Under the pieces are notes generated by a model. The model was given only the letters and a program-made list of their open reading frames with translations, searched no databases and was not told where the DNA came from. Position numbers and translations under genes: made by a program. Shown here piece by piece: positions 7,759-16,300 of a stretch of 32,037 bases of DNA. This stretch comes from an uncultured Candidatus Nitrosopumilus sp. (GTDB taxonomy: Archaea; Thermoproteota; Nitrososphaeria; Nitrososphaerales; Nitrosopumilaceae): positions 1 through 32,037 of the forward strand of contig CAJQRN010000046.1 of the NCBI GenBank assembly GCA_905612295.1. The letters are read 5' to 3'. The stretch's first letter is position 1, and each line of letters opens with the position of its first letter.

Positions 7759-8220
7759 GAATACAATACATCTTGGCAGTAGTTATCCCATTTCTTCTTT
7801 CAAAACAAGTGCCCAAATGGTTAGGCAACGACGTATGCTCAGACTATTCGCGTACATATACAATAGAAGTTGTTATGTTACTATCTAGACAATGAAAATA
7901 ATTCCTTGAGATATTTTCTTCTAGTCACTTAGATAATGTTCTGATACAAACATTACTTAGACCATTCAAAGTTTGCAGATTTTAAATTCATCATGGTATT
8001 GAGCGAATTAAAACAGAGGCTAACACTATTGGCTCATATTCTAGTAGGGAATTATTATTATCGTAATTGGTGGTAAAAATAATTTATGAGTTGATTTCTC
8101 AAATCGTGACTAATATGTCCTCTATTCAACGTTCTAACCAAAACATTACTTAGACTTGTATGGATAGGAAAACATTCTGCTAGATTGATAGTTCTTTGAG
8201 TCTTAGGTATTTTCTATTTT
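7759..8220. other. Gene-free stretch in the accessory region
   Basis: No convincing gene is seen on either strand; the longest clean frame with a start is under 30 codons. It contains the 193-bp-spaced direct repeat described separately, and a degenerate inverted copy of the repeat core (CTTAGATAATGTT, 7928-7940) just before its first copy. It may hold att or regulatory DNA, or the remains of decayed genes. Confidence 0.5.
7938..8155. repeat. Direct repeat pair, 25 bp imperfect with 15 bp identical core
   Basis: AAACATTACTTAGAC occurs at 7948-7962 and again at 8141-8155, 193 bp apart. Both copies are preceded by GTTCT ten bases earlier, at 7938-7942 and 8131-8135, so the match extends over 25 positions with a few changes. 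The pair lies in a gene-free stretch downstream of the integrase. It could be binding sites, a recombination scar or a remnant of duplicated promoter DNA. Confidence 0.55.
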
Positions 8221-8598
8221 TTATTCAGGACTTGCAAACATGTCTTGCACCTGCTCCAATACTATCATCCCCTTTGCAACATAGATGAATTGTATGTTTT
8301 CCAATCTCAATTTTTCATCTTCTGCAAATGCTGTAGGGTCTTCGCGGAAGGGGTCTAATCTGATAAACGTATCTCCGTACTCTATCCATTTAGAATTTTC
8401 ATGATCTAGCATAGCTGCATTTTCCATGTAAATTTGATTATCCTCAACGTCAGTCAGGATTCCTGAAAATGTGTCTCCTGCATGGTTTTCTTCTATGTCT
8501 TCTGCAAGTTGCAGTACTATGGGCATTCCAAGATATTTTCGAATAACGTCTGTCTCAATTTTAACTGCTGAAAATGCTGATGAAACGTTTCGAGTCAC
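8221..8598 (-). CDS. Unrecognised acidic protein, possibly Sm-like fold
   Basis: This 125-residue protein is the last gene of the five-gene operon, 5 bases after its neighbour. The central part reads YLGMPIVLQLAEDIEENHAG, then TFSGILTDVEDNQIYMENA, and near the end IQFIYVAKGMIVLEQV. The order (strand, bulky-hydrophobic 'v.v.l', 'f.G.L...D', then a late 'i.yi..g.i' strand) resembles an Sm/LSm barrel with an insertion at about residues 65-95, but the similarity is by eye only. The protein is acidic, with no membrane segment or signal peptide. The function is unknown; an RNA-binding role would be an inference. Confidence 0.65.
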   Translation of the reverse strand: MTRNVSSAFSAVKIETDVIRKYLGMPIVLQLAEDIEENHAGDTFSGILTDVEDNQIYMENAAMLDHENSKWIEYGDTFIRLDPFREDPTAFAEDEKLRLENIQFIYVAKGMIVLEQVQDMFASPE

Positions 8599-8603
8599 GA
8601 TGA

Positions 8604-9365
8604 TTAGATGCCCCCTAAACTATTTGATGTTGTCTGAGAATAGCTCTCGTTGCTTTGTATCTTCCAGCTGCCATCCTTATCGATGATCAGTGCCATTTTT
8701 TGCGTTACTCCGTTATTGATTTGATTGTGCAGATTCAGATGTTTTTGAATTTCTTGCAAATTATTCTCTATTGAGTATAGTATGTCATATTCCACCTTGC
8801 CATTGTCCGTGTTGTACCATAACCCATAGTAGAGCGTATTTTTAGCCAAAGTATTTTTTATGTATTCTCTATACTTGGCAAAATTATCCGTGTTGCATTG
8901 CTGTCGTGTCACTGCAATTAATGCAAGCGAGTTGTCCCCAATGTTTGATTCACCATGTATTTGTTTTAACGTGACTTTTTCACCACACTTGTCCCAGTAG
9001 AGCGGTTCACTTTTTTCAGTAAACTCTTTTTCACATTTTTTAAACTCATCTGAAATTTTTTTATCAATTGGTTGCTCTACAACGATTCCTCCGTCATAGC
9101 AATCCTTGCAAATCCAGTTTGGTTTCTCAGAACCCTTCTCCAACTTGCCCCATCTGTTTTCATCCTTGATCTTCTCCCACCTGTTCTCAAGCAGAATTCT
9201 TTTTTCATCTATGAGATCATCCCATCTGCTTTGCAACCTTGGCGTAAATCGAGGATCATAGAAGATTAGGACGTTTGTAGAATTGCACTTTGGACAGTAA
9301 ACAGGATAGCCAGGAGACGTTGAGCATATCTGAACCTTTTTTCTACGATGAGAGTCTTTACTCAT
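8604..9365 (-). CDS. Zinc-ribbon protein with long insertion, unrecognised
   Basis: The 253 residues open with a basic segment (SKDSHRRKKVQ), then YCPKCNSTNVLIFYDPRF at about residues 23-40 and WICKDCYDGG at about 84-93. These look like the two halves of one zinc ribbon separated by a charged, Trp-rich helical insert (RWDDLIDEKR, ENRWEKIKDENRWGKL). The rest includes SLALIAVTRQQCNTDNFAKY and LYYGLWYNTDNGKVEYDILY, looking like an alpha/beta domain. The gene overlaps the preceding gene of the operon by 8 bases. The ribbon pattern (CPxCNxxNVxIxF ... PxWxCxDC) recurs in the 88-aa protein at 20711. No function is assigned. Confidence 0.75.
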   Translation of the reverse strand: MSKDSHRRKKVQICSTSPGYPVYCPKCNSTNVLIFYDPRFTPRLQSRWDDLIDEKRILLENRWEKIKDENRWGKLEKGSEKPNWICKDCYDGGIVVEQPIDKKISDEFKKCEKEFTEKSEPLYWDKCGEKVTLKQIHGESNIGDNSLALIAVTRQQCNTDNFAKYREYIKNTLAKNTLYYGLWYNTDNGKVEYDILYSIENNLQEIQKHLNLHNQINNGVTQKMALIIDKDGSWKIQSNESYSQTTSNSLGGI

Positions 9366-9849
9366 TTTTTATTCCCTTTAATTTTCGGTTGTTAGCCACT
9401 GTAATTCTAAACAAGAATATGACATATCTGCTGATATTACTATCCCATAACCTTGAACCGTTTACAGTCCGGCTTACATTATCAAATAGTCGTATGTGGT
9501 TTGTGTTGGAGTTGTCATACGAAATTCTAAATGTCCTGTCAAAATCATTGAGAAAATTATTGTTGCAATTTTCTATCTGAACTCTTATCTTTTCATTGAG
9601 TATGATTTCTCGATATGTGAAATACTGTTCAACTGAAAATGATATGTGGAGTTGATTAATTGCTTCAATGTCTGCATCCACTATTTTACATCCGGCAGTA
9701 TATCTACCTGCAACAAATCCACGTCTCCACTCACTTAGCCTACCCCATACAAACACCTCCAGTTCTTTTGCAATTATTTTCAAATATTTTGGGGGAAATG
9801 TCTCAACCCAGCCTTCTATACTTAGTTCGTTTACTGTATCTACAATCAT
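9358..9849 (-). CDS. Unrecognised 163-aa protein
   Basis: Third gene of the operon. It begins MIVDTVNELSIEGWVETFPP, has an aromatic/basic centre (VFVWGRLSEWRRGFVAGRY) and ends in a mixed hydrophobic/basic tail (YVIFLFRITVANNRKLKGIK). There is no signal peptide, and no catalytic motif is visible. The ATG (9847-9849) overlaps the stop of the upstream gene in an ATGA arrangement, with GGAG about 10 bases before the start, which supports both the start and translational coupling. No family is recognised. Confidence 0.7.
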   Translation of the reverse strand: MIVDTVNELSIEGWVETFPPKYLKIIAKELEVFVWGRLSEWRRGFVAGRYTAGCKIVDADIEAINQLHISFSVEQYFTYREIILNEKIRVQIENCNNNFLNDFDRTFRISYDNSNTNHIRLFDNVSRTVNGSRLWDSNISRYVIFLFRITVANNRKLKGIKNE

Positions 9850-10037
9850 TGGAAAATCTCCTTCCTTGTCTTGTAGATCTCATACGAGTTTTTGTTTAAA
9901 CCCTGTAGTAGTTCTGCAACTGCTTCGTGGTTCAAAAAGAGGTGGGTGTTGCCGCATGCAATTATGATACCCTTTGCATTTTCTTGATCACACTCAATCA
10001 GATCCAAGTGATGGCCTTCAAAGAGAACATCACTCAA
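9846..10037 (-). CDS. Unrecognised small protein (63 aa) of the five-gene operon
   Basis: The frame is open from an ATG at 10094, but that would overlap the TPR gene by 65 bases. A TTG at 10035-10037 has AAGGAG about 6 bases upstream and overlaps the TPR stop by only 8 bases, so it is the better start. The product then begins MSDVLFEGHHLDLIECDQ and contains KGIIIACGNTHLFLNHEA followed by a helix VAELLQGLNKNSYEIYK. This strand-turn-strand-helix pattern resembles a small alpha/beta domain. No family is recognised. It is coupled by ATGA to the next gene. Confidence 0.65.
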   Translation of the reverse strand: MSDVLFEGHHLDLIECDQENAKGIIIACGNTHLFLNHEAVAELLQGLNKNSYEIYKTRKEIFQ

Positions 10038-10461
10038 ATCTTTTCTCCTTTTGCCATTGTAGTGCCTTTGTTTTGTTTCGTTTTGCAATTTCATCTGTAG
10101 GGTCTAACCTAACTGCTTCCTCAAAACATGCAATTGCCTCAGGGATTTTTTTCAGACGTATACAAGTGACTCCCTTGTTAAACCAACTGCGAGCATAGGT
10201 AGGGTCTATTCTAATTGCTTCCTCATAACAAGTAAGGGCTTCTTCATGCTTGTCCAGATGAGATGAAACAAGTGCCTTGTTAAACCAAGCAGCTTTAGAT
10301 CTAGGATCTAACTCGATGACTTTGTCATAACATGCAATTGCCTCAGCATATTTTTTTTCTTTACTTAACTTTACAGCCTTTGTTAAAAAATAGGCCGCTT
10401 TGTTAAGTGGTTTTGATTTTTGTATTAGAACTTTTTGTAGTTCTGTTATTTTTCTTACCAT
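10030..10461 (-). CDS. Tetratricopeptide-repeat protein, first gene of five-gene operon
   Basis: The 143 residues are almost entirely TPR. Three 34-residue units are clear: KYAEAIACYDKVIELDP, KHEEALTCYEEAIRIDP and KIPEAIACFEEAVRLDP mark their second helices, each followed by an 'A.W.NKG' type first helix (AAWFNKALV, RSWFNKGVT). TPR stacks bind peptides or scaffold complexes, so this protein probably brings other products of the operon or host proteins together. The start ATG (10459-10461) lies only 4 bases from the inverted repeat shared with the divergent HTH-CBS gene. Six bases inside the gene tail overlap the next gene's ribosome site region. Confidence 0.85.
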   Translation of the reverse strand: MVRKITELQKVLIQKSKPLNKAAYFLTKAVKLSKEKKYAEAIACYDKVIELDPRSKAAWFNKALVSSHLDKHEEALTCYEEAIRIDPTYARSWFNKGVTCIRLKKIPEAIACFEEAVRLDPTDEIAKRNKTKALQWQKEKRFE

Positions 10462-10496
10462 GCATATACTATGTTAAAGTGAAATATAGTATACGC
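10462..10496. promoter_or_regulatory. Inverted repeat (likely operator) between TPR operon and HTH-CBS gene
   Basis: GCATATACTAT (10462-10472) and ATAGTATACGC (10486-10496) form an inverted repeat with 10 of 11 positions matching and 13 bases between the arms. It covers the core promoter region of the minus-strand TPR operon (start at 10461) and lies about 55 bases before the divergent HTH-CBS start, so one bound protein could control both. The ATAGTAT core recurs in a palindrome at 21607. The sequence is seen; the operator role is inferred. Confidence 0.55.
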
Positions 10497-10536
10497 TAAA
10501 CAGTGTATCGGATAGTAAACACATAAATATTTGGAT

Positions 10537-10550
10537 GTGTATAACTACAC
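10537..10550. promoter_or_regulatory. Short inverted repeat at the start of the HTH-CBS gene
   Basis: GTGTA (10537-10541) and TACAC (10546-10550) abut the ATG at 10551. A TATA-like ATAAATATTT lies at 10523-10532, so if the mRNA is leaderless the repeat spans the transcription start. It could be an autoregulatory site, but five-base arms can easily occur by chance. Confidence 0.3.
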
Positions 10551-11126
10551 ATGACACTGCCAGAGATAAGTGAAGCAAAAAATATTAGAGATAAAATGGA
10601 TCTGTCTCTGAGGGACTTTGCAAAAAAGTGCGGCTTGACAGTATCGTGGGTTAATCAAGTTGAGATAGGTCTGAATGATGGTAATGCAGGAATCAAAGAC
10701 CCCAGCTATCTGAAGATGAAAAAAATCTTTGACATGTATGAAATGGAGAAAAATGAAAAACAACAAACCGCAGAAGAACTATGCATTACAGAAATGATTT
10801 CATTTGAAATAGGTGATTTTATTGAGGATGCAAATAAAATAATGATAAAAAAAGGAATTTCACAGATTCCTGTTTTTAAAAAAAATAACTGTGTTGGTAT
10901 GATTACTGATAAGACCATCATGAAGTTGATTGGTTCTAATGTATCGAAGATTGGAATTGCTTCTGAAATGCTGGAGATTCCCCCTCCAACAGTTAATGCA
11001 AAAACCCCACTTCGGGCATTACGCCGTATTTTGGACTATTTTGAATATGTCCTAGTTGAAAAAGAGGGATTCATTATCGGAATATTAGTCAGACAGGATT
11101 TAATGAAATTATTAAAAAACAAGTAA
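10551..11126 (+). CDS. HTH (Xre-type) regulator with CBS domain pair
   Basis: This 191-residue protein has an N-terminal helix-turn-helix at about residues 8-60 (LSLRDFAKKCGLTVSWVNQVEIG is the core, matching the Xre/Cro pattern) and a C-terminal pair of CBS motifs (about 75-130 and 135-190: KGISQIPVFKKNNCVGMIT and FEYVLVEKEGFIIGILV). CBS pairs bind adenosyl ligands such as AMP, ATP or SAM and pass the signal to an attached domain, so this is probably a metabolite-sensing transcription factor. This architecture is common in archaea. It is divergent from the five-gene operon, the usual position for its regulator. The start is supported by a TATA-like box about 20-28 bases upstream. Confidence 0.88.
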   Translation: MTLPEISEAKNIRDKMDLSLRDFAKKCGLTVSWVNQVEIGLNDGNAGIKDPSYLKMKKIFDMYEMEKNEKQQTAEELCITEMISFEIGDFIEDANKIMIKKGISQIPVFKKNNCVGMITDKTIMKLIGSNVSKIGIASEMLEIPPPTVNAKTPLRALRRILDYFEYVLVEKEGFIIGILVRQDLMKLLKNK

Positions 11127-11127
11127 G

Positions 11128-11202
11128 TGGGCCCAATGGGCTTCGATCCCATGACTTTTGGATTAGAAGTCCAACACGCTATCCATGCTGCGCCATAGGC
11201 CC
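11128..11202 (-). tRNA. tRNA-Arg (anticodon TCT)
   Basis: The minus strand folds as a complete 75-nt tRNA: acceptor GGGCCTA/TGGGCCC with discriminator A, D stem GCGC/GCGT, anticodon stem TTGGA/TCCAA with loop CTTCTAA (anticodon TCT), five-base variable loop, and T stem ATGGG/CCCAT with loop ATCGAAG. Position 54 is A instead of the usual T. No intron and no encoded CCA. It is convergent with the HTH-CBS gene, ending 2 bases beyond that gene's stop. Confidence 0.93.
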
Positions 11203-11250
11203 AGAAAATATTGAAATATGTGCCGTAAATACCTAGATGATTTTTTAAAG

Positions 11251-11324
11251 TGGGCCTAATGAGATTCGAACTCATGATCACTGCCATGTCGAGGCAGTAT
11301 CCTAACCAGCTAGACTACAGGCCC
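11251..11324 (-). tRNA. tRNA-Val (anticodon GAC) with C at position 33
   Basis: A 74-nt tRNA: acceptor GGGCCTG/TAGGCCC with discriminator A, anticodon stem CTGCC/GGCAG around loop TCGACAT, and T stem ATGAG/CTCAT with loop TTCGAAT. The seven-base loop places GAC at 34-36, hence Val. Position 33, almost always T, is C here. The variable loop is five bases, ruling out a class II tRNA such as Ser. No intron and no encoded CCA. It lies 48 bases upstream of tRNA-Arg on the same strand, so the two may be co-transcribed. Confidence 0.9.
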
Positions 11325-11435
11325 ACATCATTTTTAATTTAATGCGATATTTACAGTTTAGAAAAATAGCTTACCTATGGGTAATTATCAATACAGACAA
11401 AAATTAAAAGTAATCATAAATCAATTAGGATTATC

Positions 11436-12464
11436 TTGGATACAAAAAAGCCAACTGTGATCGAATTATTTGCAGGTGCTGGAGGAATGGCATTGGGACT
11501 TGAAAAGGCAGGATTTGAAACAAAATTACTAGTGGAATATGACAAGGACTGTGTTGCAACATTGCAAAAGAATAGACCAAAATGGAATGTTACACATGAT
11601 GATATTCATAACATAGATTTCAAAGGAATGAAGGCAGATGTTGTCACAGGGGGTTTTCCGTGTCAGGCATTTAGTCATGCGGGAAACAAATTAGGATTTG
11701 AAGATACTAGGGGGACATTATTTTATGAATTTGCAAGAGCTGTAAAAGAGATAAACCCAAAAATTTTTGTTGCAGAAAATGTTGAAGCAATTTTAAGAAA
11801 TCAAGATGGAGAAACAATTAAGGTAATCATGGATGTCTTGGGATCATTTGGTTATGATGTACGTTATGAAATTTTAAATGCTGTAAATTATGGAGTTGCA
11901 CAAAAAAGAAAACGTGTTATTTTTATCGGTACAAAGAAAGGAGTTAAATTTCAATATCCTAAACCTCAAAAGAATTCATTCACTTTATCTGATGCATTAA
12001 AAGATGTTCCAGATTCTGTTGGCAGTAAATATTCTGAAGAAAAAATAAAAATGCTAAAACATGTTCCACCTGGCGGTTCTTGGGTAAATATGCCAGTTGA
12101 GGTTCAAAAAAAATACATGGGAAAAAGCTTCTACTCTAGTGGAGGTAGACGTGGAATGGGAAGGAGAATTGCTTGGGATGAGCCTTGTCTTACTTTGACG
12201 TGCTCACCTGGTCAAAAAATGACTGAAAGATGTCATCCTGATGCTGAAAGACCATTTACCGTAAGAGAATATGCTCGAATTCAATCATTTCCAGATTCTT
12301 GGACATTTGTTGGAAGTATTTCATCTCAATACAAGCAGATTGGAAATGCCGTACCTGTAAAATTGGCAACTGCTGTAGCAAAAGAAGTTTACAAATCAAT
12401 TATGCATCCTGAGTTATTAGAAAAAATTCCAGTACAATCTAAAATTAAACATTTTGTAAAATAA
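11436..12464 (+). CDS. C5-cytosine DNA methyltransferase (GGNCC/GGWCC class likely)
   Basis: This 342-residue enzyme transfers a methyl group from SAM to C5 of cytosine in a short DNA site. The ordered motifs are complete: I FAGAGGMALG (12-21), IV GGFPCQAFS with catalytic Cys76, VI AENVEAI (Glu114), VIII QKRKRVIFIG (156-165), IX REYARIQSFPDSW, and X QIGNAVPVKLA. The segment GGRRGMGRRIAWDEPCLTLT with TERCHPDAERPF resembles the Sau96I/SinI/Eco47II group, which modifies GGNCC or GGWCC. The start is TTG at 11436. It is convergent, 49 bases away, with an Eco47II-like endonuclease gene, so the two form a type II restriction-modification pair. The exact recognition site is inferred. Confidence 0.95.
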   Translation: MDTKKPTVIELFAGAGGMALGLEKAGFETKLLVEYDKDCVATLQKNRPKWNVTHDDIHNIDFKGMKADVVTGGFPCQAFSHAGNKLGFEDTRGTLFYEFARAVKEINPKIFVAENVEAILRNQDGETIKVIMDVLGSFGYDVRYEILNAVNYGVAQKRKRVIFIGTKKGVKFQYPKPQKNSFTLSDALKDVPDSVGSKYSEEKIKMLKHVPPGGSWVNMPVEVQKKYMGKSFYSSGGRRGMGRRIAWDEPCLTLTCSPGQKMTERCHPDAERPFTVREYARIQSFPDSWTFVGSISSQYKQIGNAVPVKLATAVAKEVYKSIMHPELLEKIPVQSKIKHFVK

Positions 12465-12513
12465 ATAAATCTCTTTGATTTCATTTATACTATAATTTTA
12501 ATTTAATAATTTT

Positions 12514-13158
12514 TTAAAATGAATCGTCAAACCATTTTTTAGTTGTTTTTGTATCTGATTTTAAAGCTTTATTCACTGCTTCCCATGTCTTATCTAATGC
12601 ATCTTTATCGCCTGTAACAAGCTTGTATACTTCTTTTCCCCAAACTTCCTTAATTCTTGGATGATTCACATCTTTTTTTACATTCCATACTCTAGGTTTG
12701 CCACTACTTCCATCTTTTGCATTGATATATGCATAATATGCCGTTGCCTTTTTGTTTTCTTCTACAATTTTTTTTAATTTTTTAAAAACATCTATTTTAT
12801 TCTCTCCCTTGGTTGTATTCCATTTATTTTTTAATTCGATGTAAATCGTATTATCATCATTAGTTATGTCTAGTTGTTTACCTACTTTCAAATCTTTCCA
12901 ACCTTTTAAACTACCTAGTAACTTTTGATGAAAATATCCAATTTTCATACTAACGTTTGTATCTTTTTGTATTGATATTGTAATTTTTTTCCATTTTTCT
13001 AAATCTAATCCCATTTTTTTCATATCAAAAACAGTTTTGAATGGATCAATCCCATTTTTCCTAATGTCTCTATTTTCTTCACCATATGCATCCGTAACAG
13101 ATTGAATTAGTTCCTCGAAAATTTCATCTGAAATAAAATCTACATATTGGTTTGCCAC
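12514..13158 (-). CDS. Eco47II-like type II restriction endonuclease
   Basis: The protein should cut unmethylated copies of the site protected by the adjacent methyltransferase. The diagnostic part is IGYFHQKLLGSLKGW followed by QLDITNDD and YIELKNKWNTTKG, a PD-(D/E)XK-type site with Asp97, Glu108 and Lys110, matching what I recall of the Eco47II family. The frame is open from 13332, but the first 58 codons look non-coding. A GTG at 13156-13158 gives MANQYVDFISDEIFEEL, matching the expected family N terminus, and a TATA-like CTTTTATAAT (13178-13187, minus strand) lies 20-29 bases upstream, as for a leaderless mRNA. The product is 214 residues. It is convergent with the methyltransferase. Confidence 0.85.
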   Translation of the reverse strand: MANQYVDFISDEIFEELIQSVTDAYGEENRDIRKNGIDPFKTVFDMKKMGLDLEKWKKITISIQKDTNVSMKIGYFHQKLLGSLKGWKDLKVGKQLDITNDDNTIYIELKNKWNTTKGENKIDVFKKLKKIVEENKKATAYYAYINAKDGSSGKPRVWNVKKDVNHPRIKEVWGKEVYKLVTGDKDALDKTWEAVNKALKSDTKTTKKWFDDSF

Positions 13159-13382
13159 ACAAAAAGTTTTTTTTAAATTATAAAAGAATTGGCAAATACC
13201 GAATAAATAATTAGAAAATATACAATTTGACCCTACAGGCTCACATCTACTTTTCTTTACGTCAATCATGTTATTGCTAACAGTAACGTGGCTAGATCTT
13301 AAGCATTTTTTGAATCTCATTGCAATAGACATTCTTAAGTTTCCAAATAATTACAAAGAATATTGTTTTTGGAGAATCATAA

Positions 13383-16300
13383 ATGGCATTAAATCAGGCA
13401 CAAAATCAGGCAGTAGAACATACCAGTTCGCCTTTACTACTTGTAGCAGGTCCTGGAAGTGGTAAAACTAGAGTCATAATTGAGCGAATTGTGAGACTAG
13501 TAAATTCAGGCATAAAACCTGATGAGATTCTTTGCCTTACATTTACCAAAAAGGCAACTGAAGAAATGTCTCAAAGGTTAGAAAATAAAGACATTACAGA
13601 TGTTCAAATTAACACATTCCACTCTTTTGCAAAATCCGTTCTACAAGATAATGTGCTAGAATCCGGAGTAAACATTTCTTCAGGGGTTATCAAAAGATCT
13701 GCACAACTGGCATGGGGTCTGAAAAATATTGATTCATTTGATTTTCAACATGTAACGATAGGAAATAACGCTGAAGATTTGATTCGCTCAATCATAGATG
13801 GTATCAGAACTTTCAAAGACGAATTAATTTCCCCAGAAACATTAAAAAAATATCTTGATAAAATGGAATCTGAAGAATTAACTGAAGAGAAACGTGATTT
13901 AATTAATCGACTAAGTGACTTGCATAGAGTATATGTAAAGTATCAAGAATTTTGGGAAGCAAAAAGTGTAATTGACTTTAATGACATTGTAGTTGAAGCA
14001 ATTAATTTACTAAAAACAAAACCACTGATTCAACAAAAATTACAAAATAAATACAAACACATTTTGGTTGATGAGTTTCAAGACAACAACTATGCACAGT
14101 TAGAAATTGTAAAATTAATTTCAAATGGAGTGGATGTCACTGCCGTTGGGGATGACGATCAATCTATATTTAGATTCCAAGGTGCATACATGAAAAACTT
14201 CAGTGATTTTGAAAAACACTTTAAAAATACCAAAATAATCAATCTTGATCAAAATTATCGTAGTACTCAAAATATTGTAAATTTGTCAAACAGTATAGTA
14301 TCCAACATTGAAGAGCGACAAAAAAAGAATCTGTTTTCTAAAAATATTGAGGGTGAAAAAGTAAAGGTCTGTATTTGTACAAATGAGAATGCAGAGGTTG
14401 AATTTGTTGTAAAAACAATCAAAGAACTACTTGGAAAGCCAATAACGCGAGAAGATGGAGAAAAAGGAGTAATATCCTACAGTGATATCGCAATATTATC
14501 AAGAAGTAGAAAATCAGGCGTAAAATTTGTAAAATCACTCAAAGCCCATGGATTACCTGCTGATTTTGTAGGCTCAGACAACCTGTTTGCCACCCCTATA
14601 GTCAAAGACGTGATGGCCTATCTGAACATTGTAAATTCACCAGCCACTGCAGGCAGAGAGATTGCAAGGCTCCTCAAAAATCATGGAATTACTGAATACA
14701 ATGTGGCTAAAATTAACCACTTGGGAGAAAAGTTATCTGATTCAGACAATCCTGGCGTAGATTTTGTCTTGAAATCATTACAAGAGATTGCAAGTCAAGA
14801 CATTACACAGAAAAAAGAGATACTAGAATTTGTTGATATTCTAAACAAATTATCAGAACTATCAAAGTATCGTCCTAGTGATGTAATTTACAAAATTATA
14901 ATGTCTATTTCTGGACTGTACAAAAAATCCATTTCAGATAATAGTACAACAAATCGAATTAATCAAATTTTACTAAAGGAAATTTACGGATATGCATTAG
15001 AATATGAAAATCTATACCCTGAAGAATCACTAACTGATTTTATTTCTTATCTAAATTATTTATTTAGATTTGATTTGGAATTACCTGAAGAATTGGAAGA
15101 AGATGAAAGCATTTTGGTAACTACCATACACCAAAGTAAAGGCAAAGAGTTTCAGGTAGTCTTTGTAGTTGATGCAGCAAAAGACAAACTACCACTACGT
15201 GCAAGAACTAAGAAATTCTATGTACCTGAAGATCTAGCGAAGGGTCTGGTTAGAACTGCAGATGAAAAGACATTGCACATTTTAGATGAGAAACGATTAC
15301 TATACGTTGCAATGACCAGAGCTAAAAGTCATCTGTACATTACATATGCGCAAGACTATGAGAATAGAAAAAAGGAAGCACAGCCATCACCATTTTTAGA
15401 TGAGATTGATTTTAAAAATAATCCACGAATAGAAGTTATACCATACAAATCTAACACTGCTGTACAACTGTCCACTGGCGAGCATTTAGAACAACTAAAG
15501 GCAGAACATCAGCAAATTGCTGTCACATCAATTAATCAAATGAATCTAAACACTGCAGTTCGTAAAATTATCGATTTGGCCAAAATCAAGCACTTTGAGG
15601 AGTTTGGCAATCTGGATACCTTTGATCCTGCTAAATTGTTTGAAATCGAGCCTGAAGAATCCCATATTGACGCCCAATTATACAAAAAATCCATACCACT
15701 AATCAAAAAAGACAACTTTAGACTCTCACCATCAAAAATTCAAACCTATGAGAACTGCCCATTGCAGTTCAAATTCCAATATGTGCTACGAGTACCAACA
15801 CCTTCAAAGACATACTTTGGTATGGGAACTGCCATACATTCTGTTGCTGAAAATCTTACAAAAATGCAAAAAGACGGAAAAGAGTCAACTGAGCAAGCAG
15901 CATTTGAGATTTTAGAAAAACAGTGGGAAACATCATCATATAGAAACCAAAGAACAAAAGAAAATCAAGACAAAGTAAAGTCAAAAGATATGGTGAAGAC
16001 CTACATGGAGTGGGAGAAAAATAATCCAAACACTCCTGTTGATGTAGAGGCAAAGTTTAGAATTGAAATTAATGATGTAACAATTTCAGGAATGATTGAC
16101 AGAGTAGAGCAAACCCCTGAGGGTGAATATGAGGTAGTTGATTTTAAAACAGGTTATGCATACAAAAACAAAAACACAATCAAAGAGGATGTGCAAATGA
16201 ACATCTATGCATTAGGAACTGAGAAACTGTATGGCAAACTACCAAAGAAAACATCCCTGTTTTACATCAAAGACAACAAGTTTGTCCCACACTTTATTGA

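Noticed and set aside
9846-10094. ATG at 10094 as start of the small operon gene
   Set aside because: It would overlap the TPR gene by 65 bases; the TTG at 10037 has a ribosome site and a short overlap like the other junctions.
11128-11324. tRNA 3' ends as attachment site for the integrase
   Set aside because: No second copy of either tRNA 3' sequence is present in the window, so no att pair can be shown.
12514-13332. The full 272-codon endonuclease frame from the ATG at 13332
   Set aside because: The first 58 residues look like untranslated DNA; a GTG at 13158 matches the expected N terminus and the promoter position.
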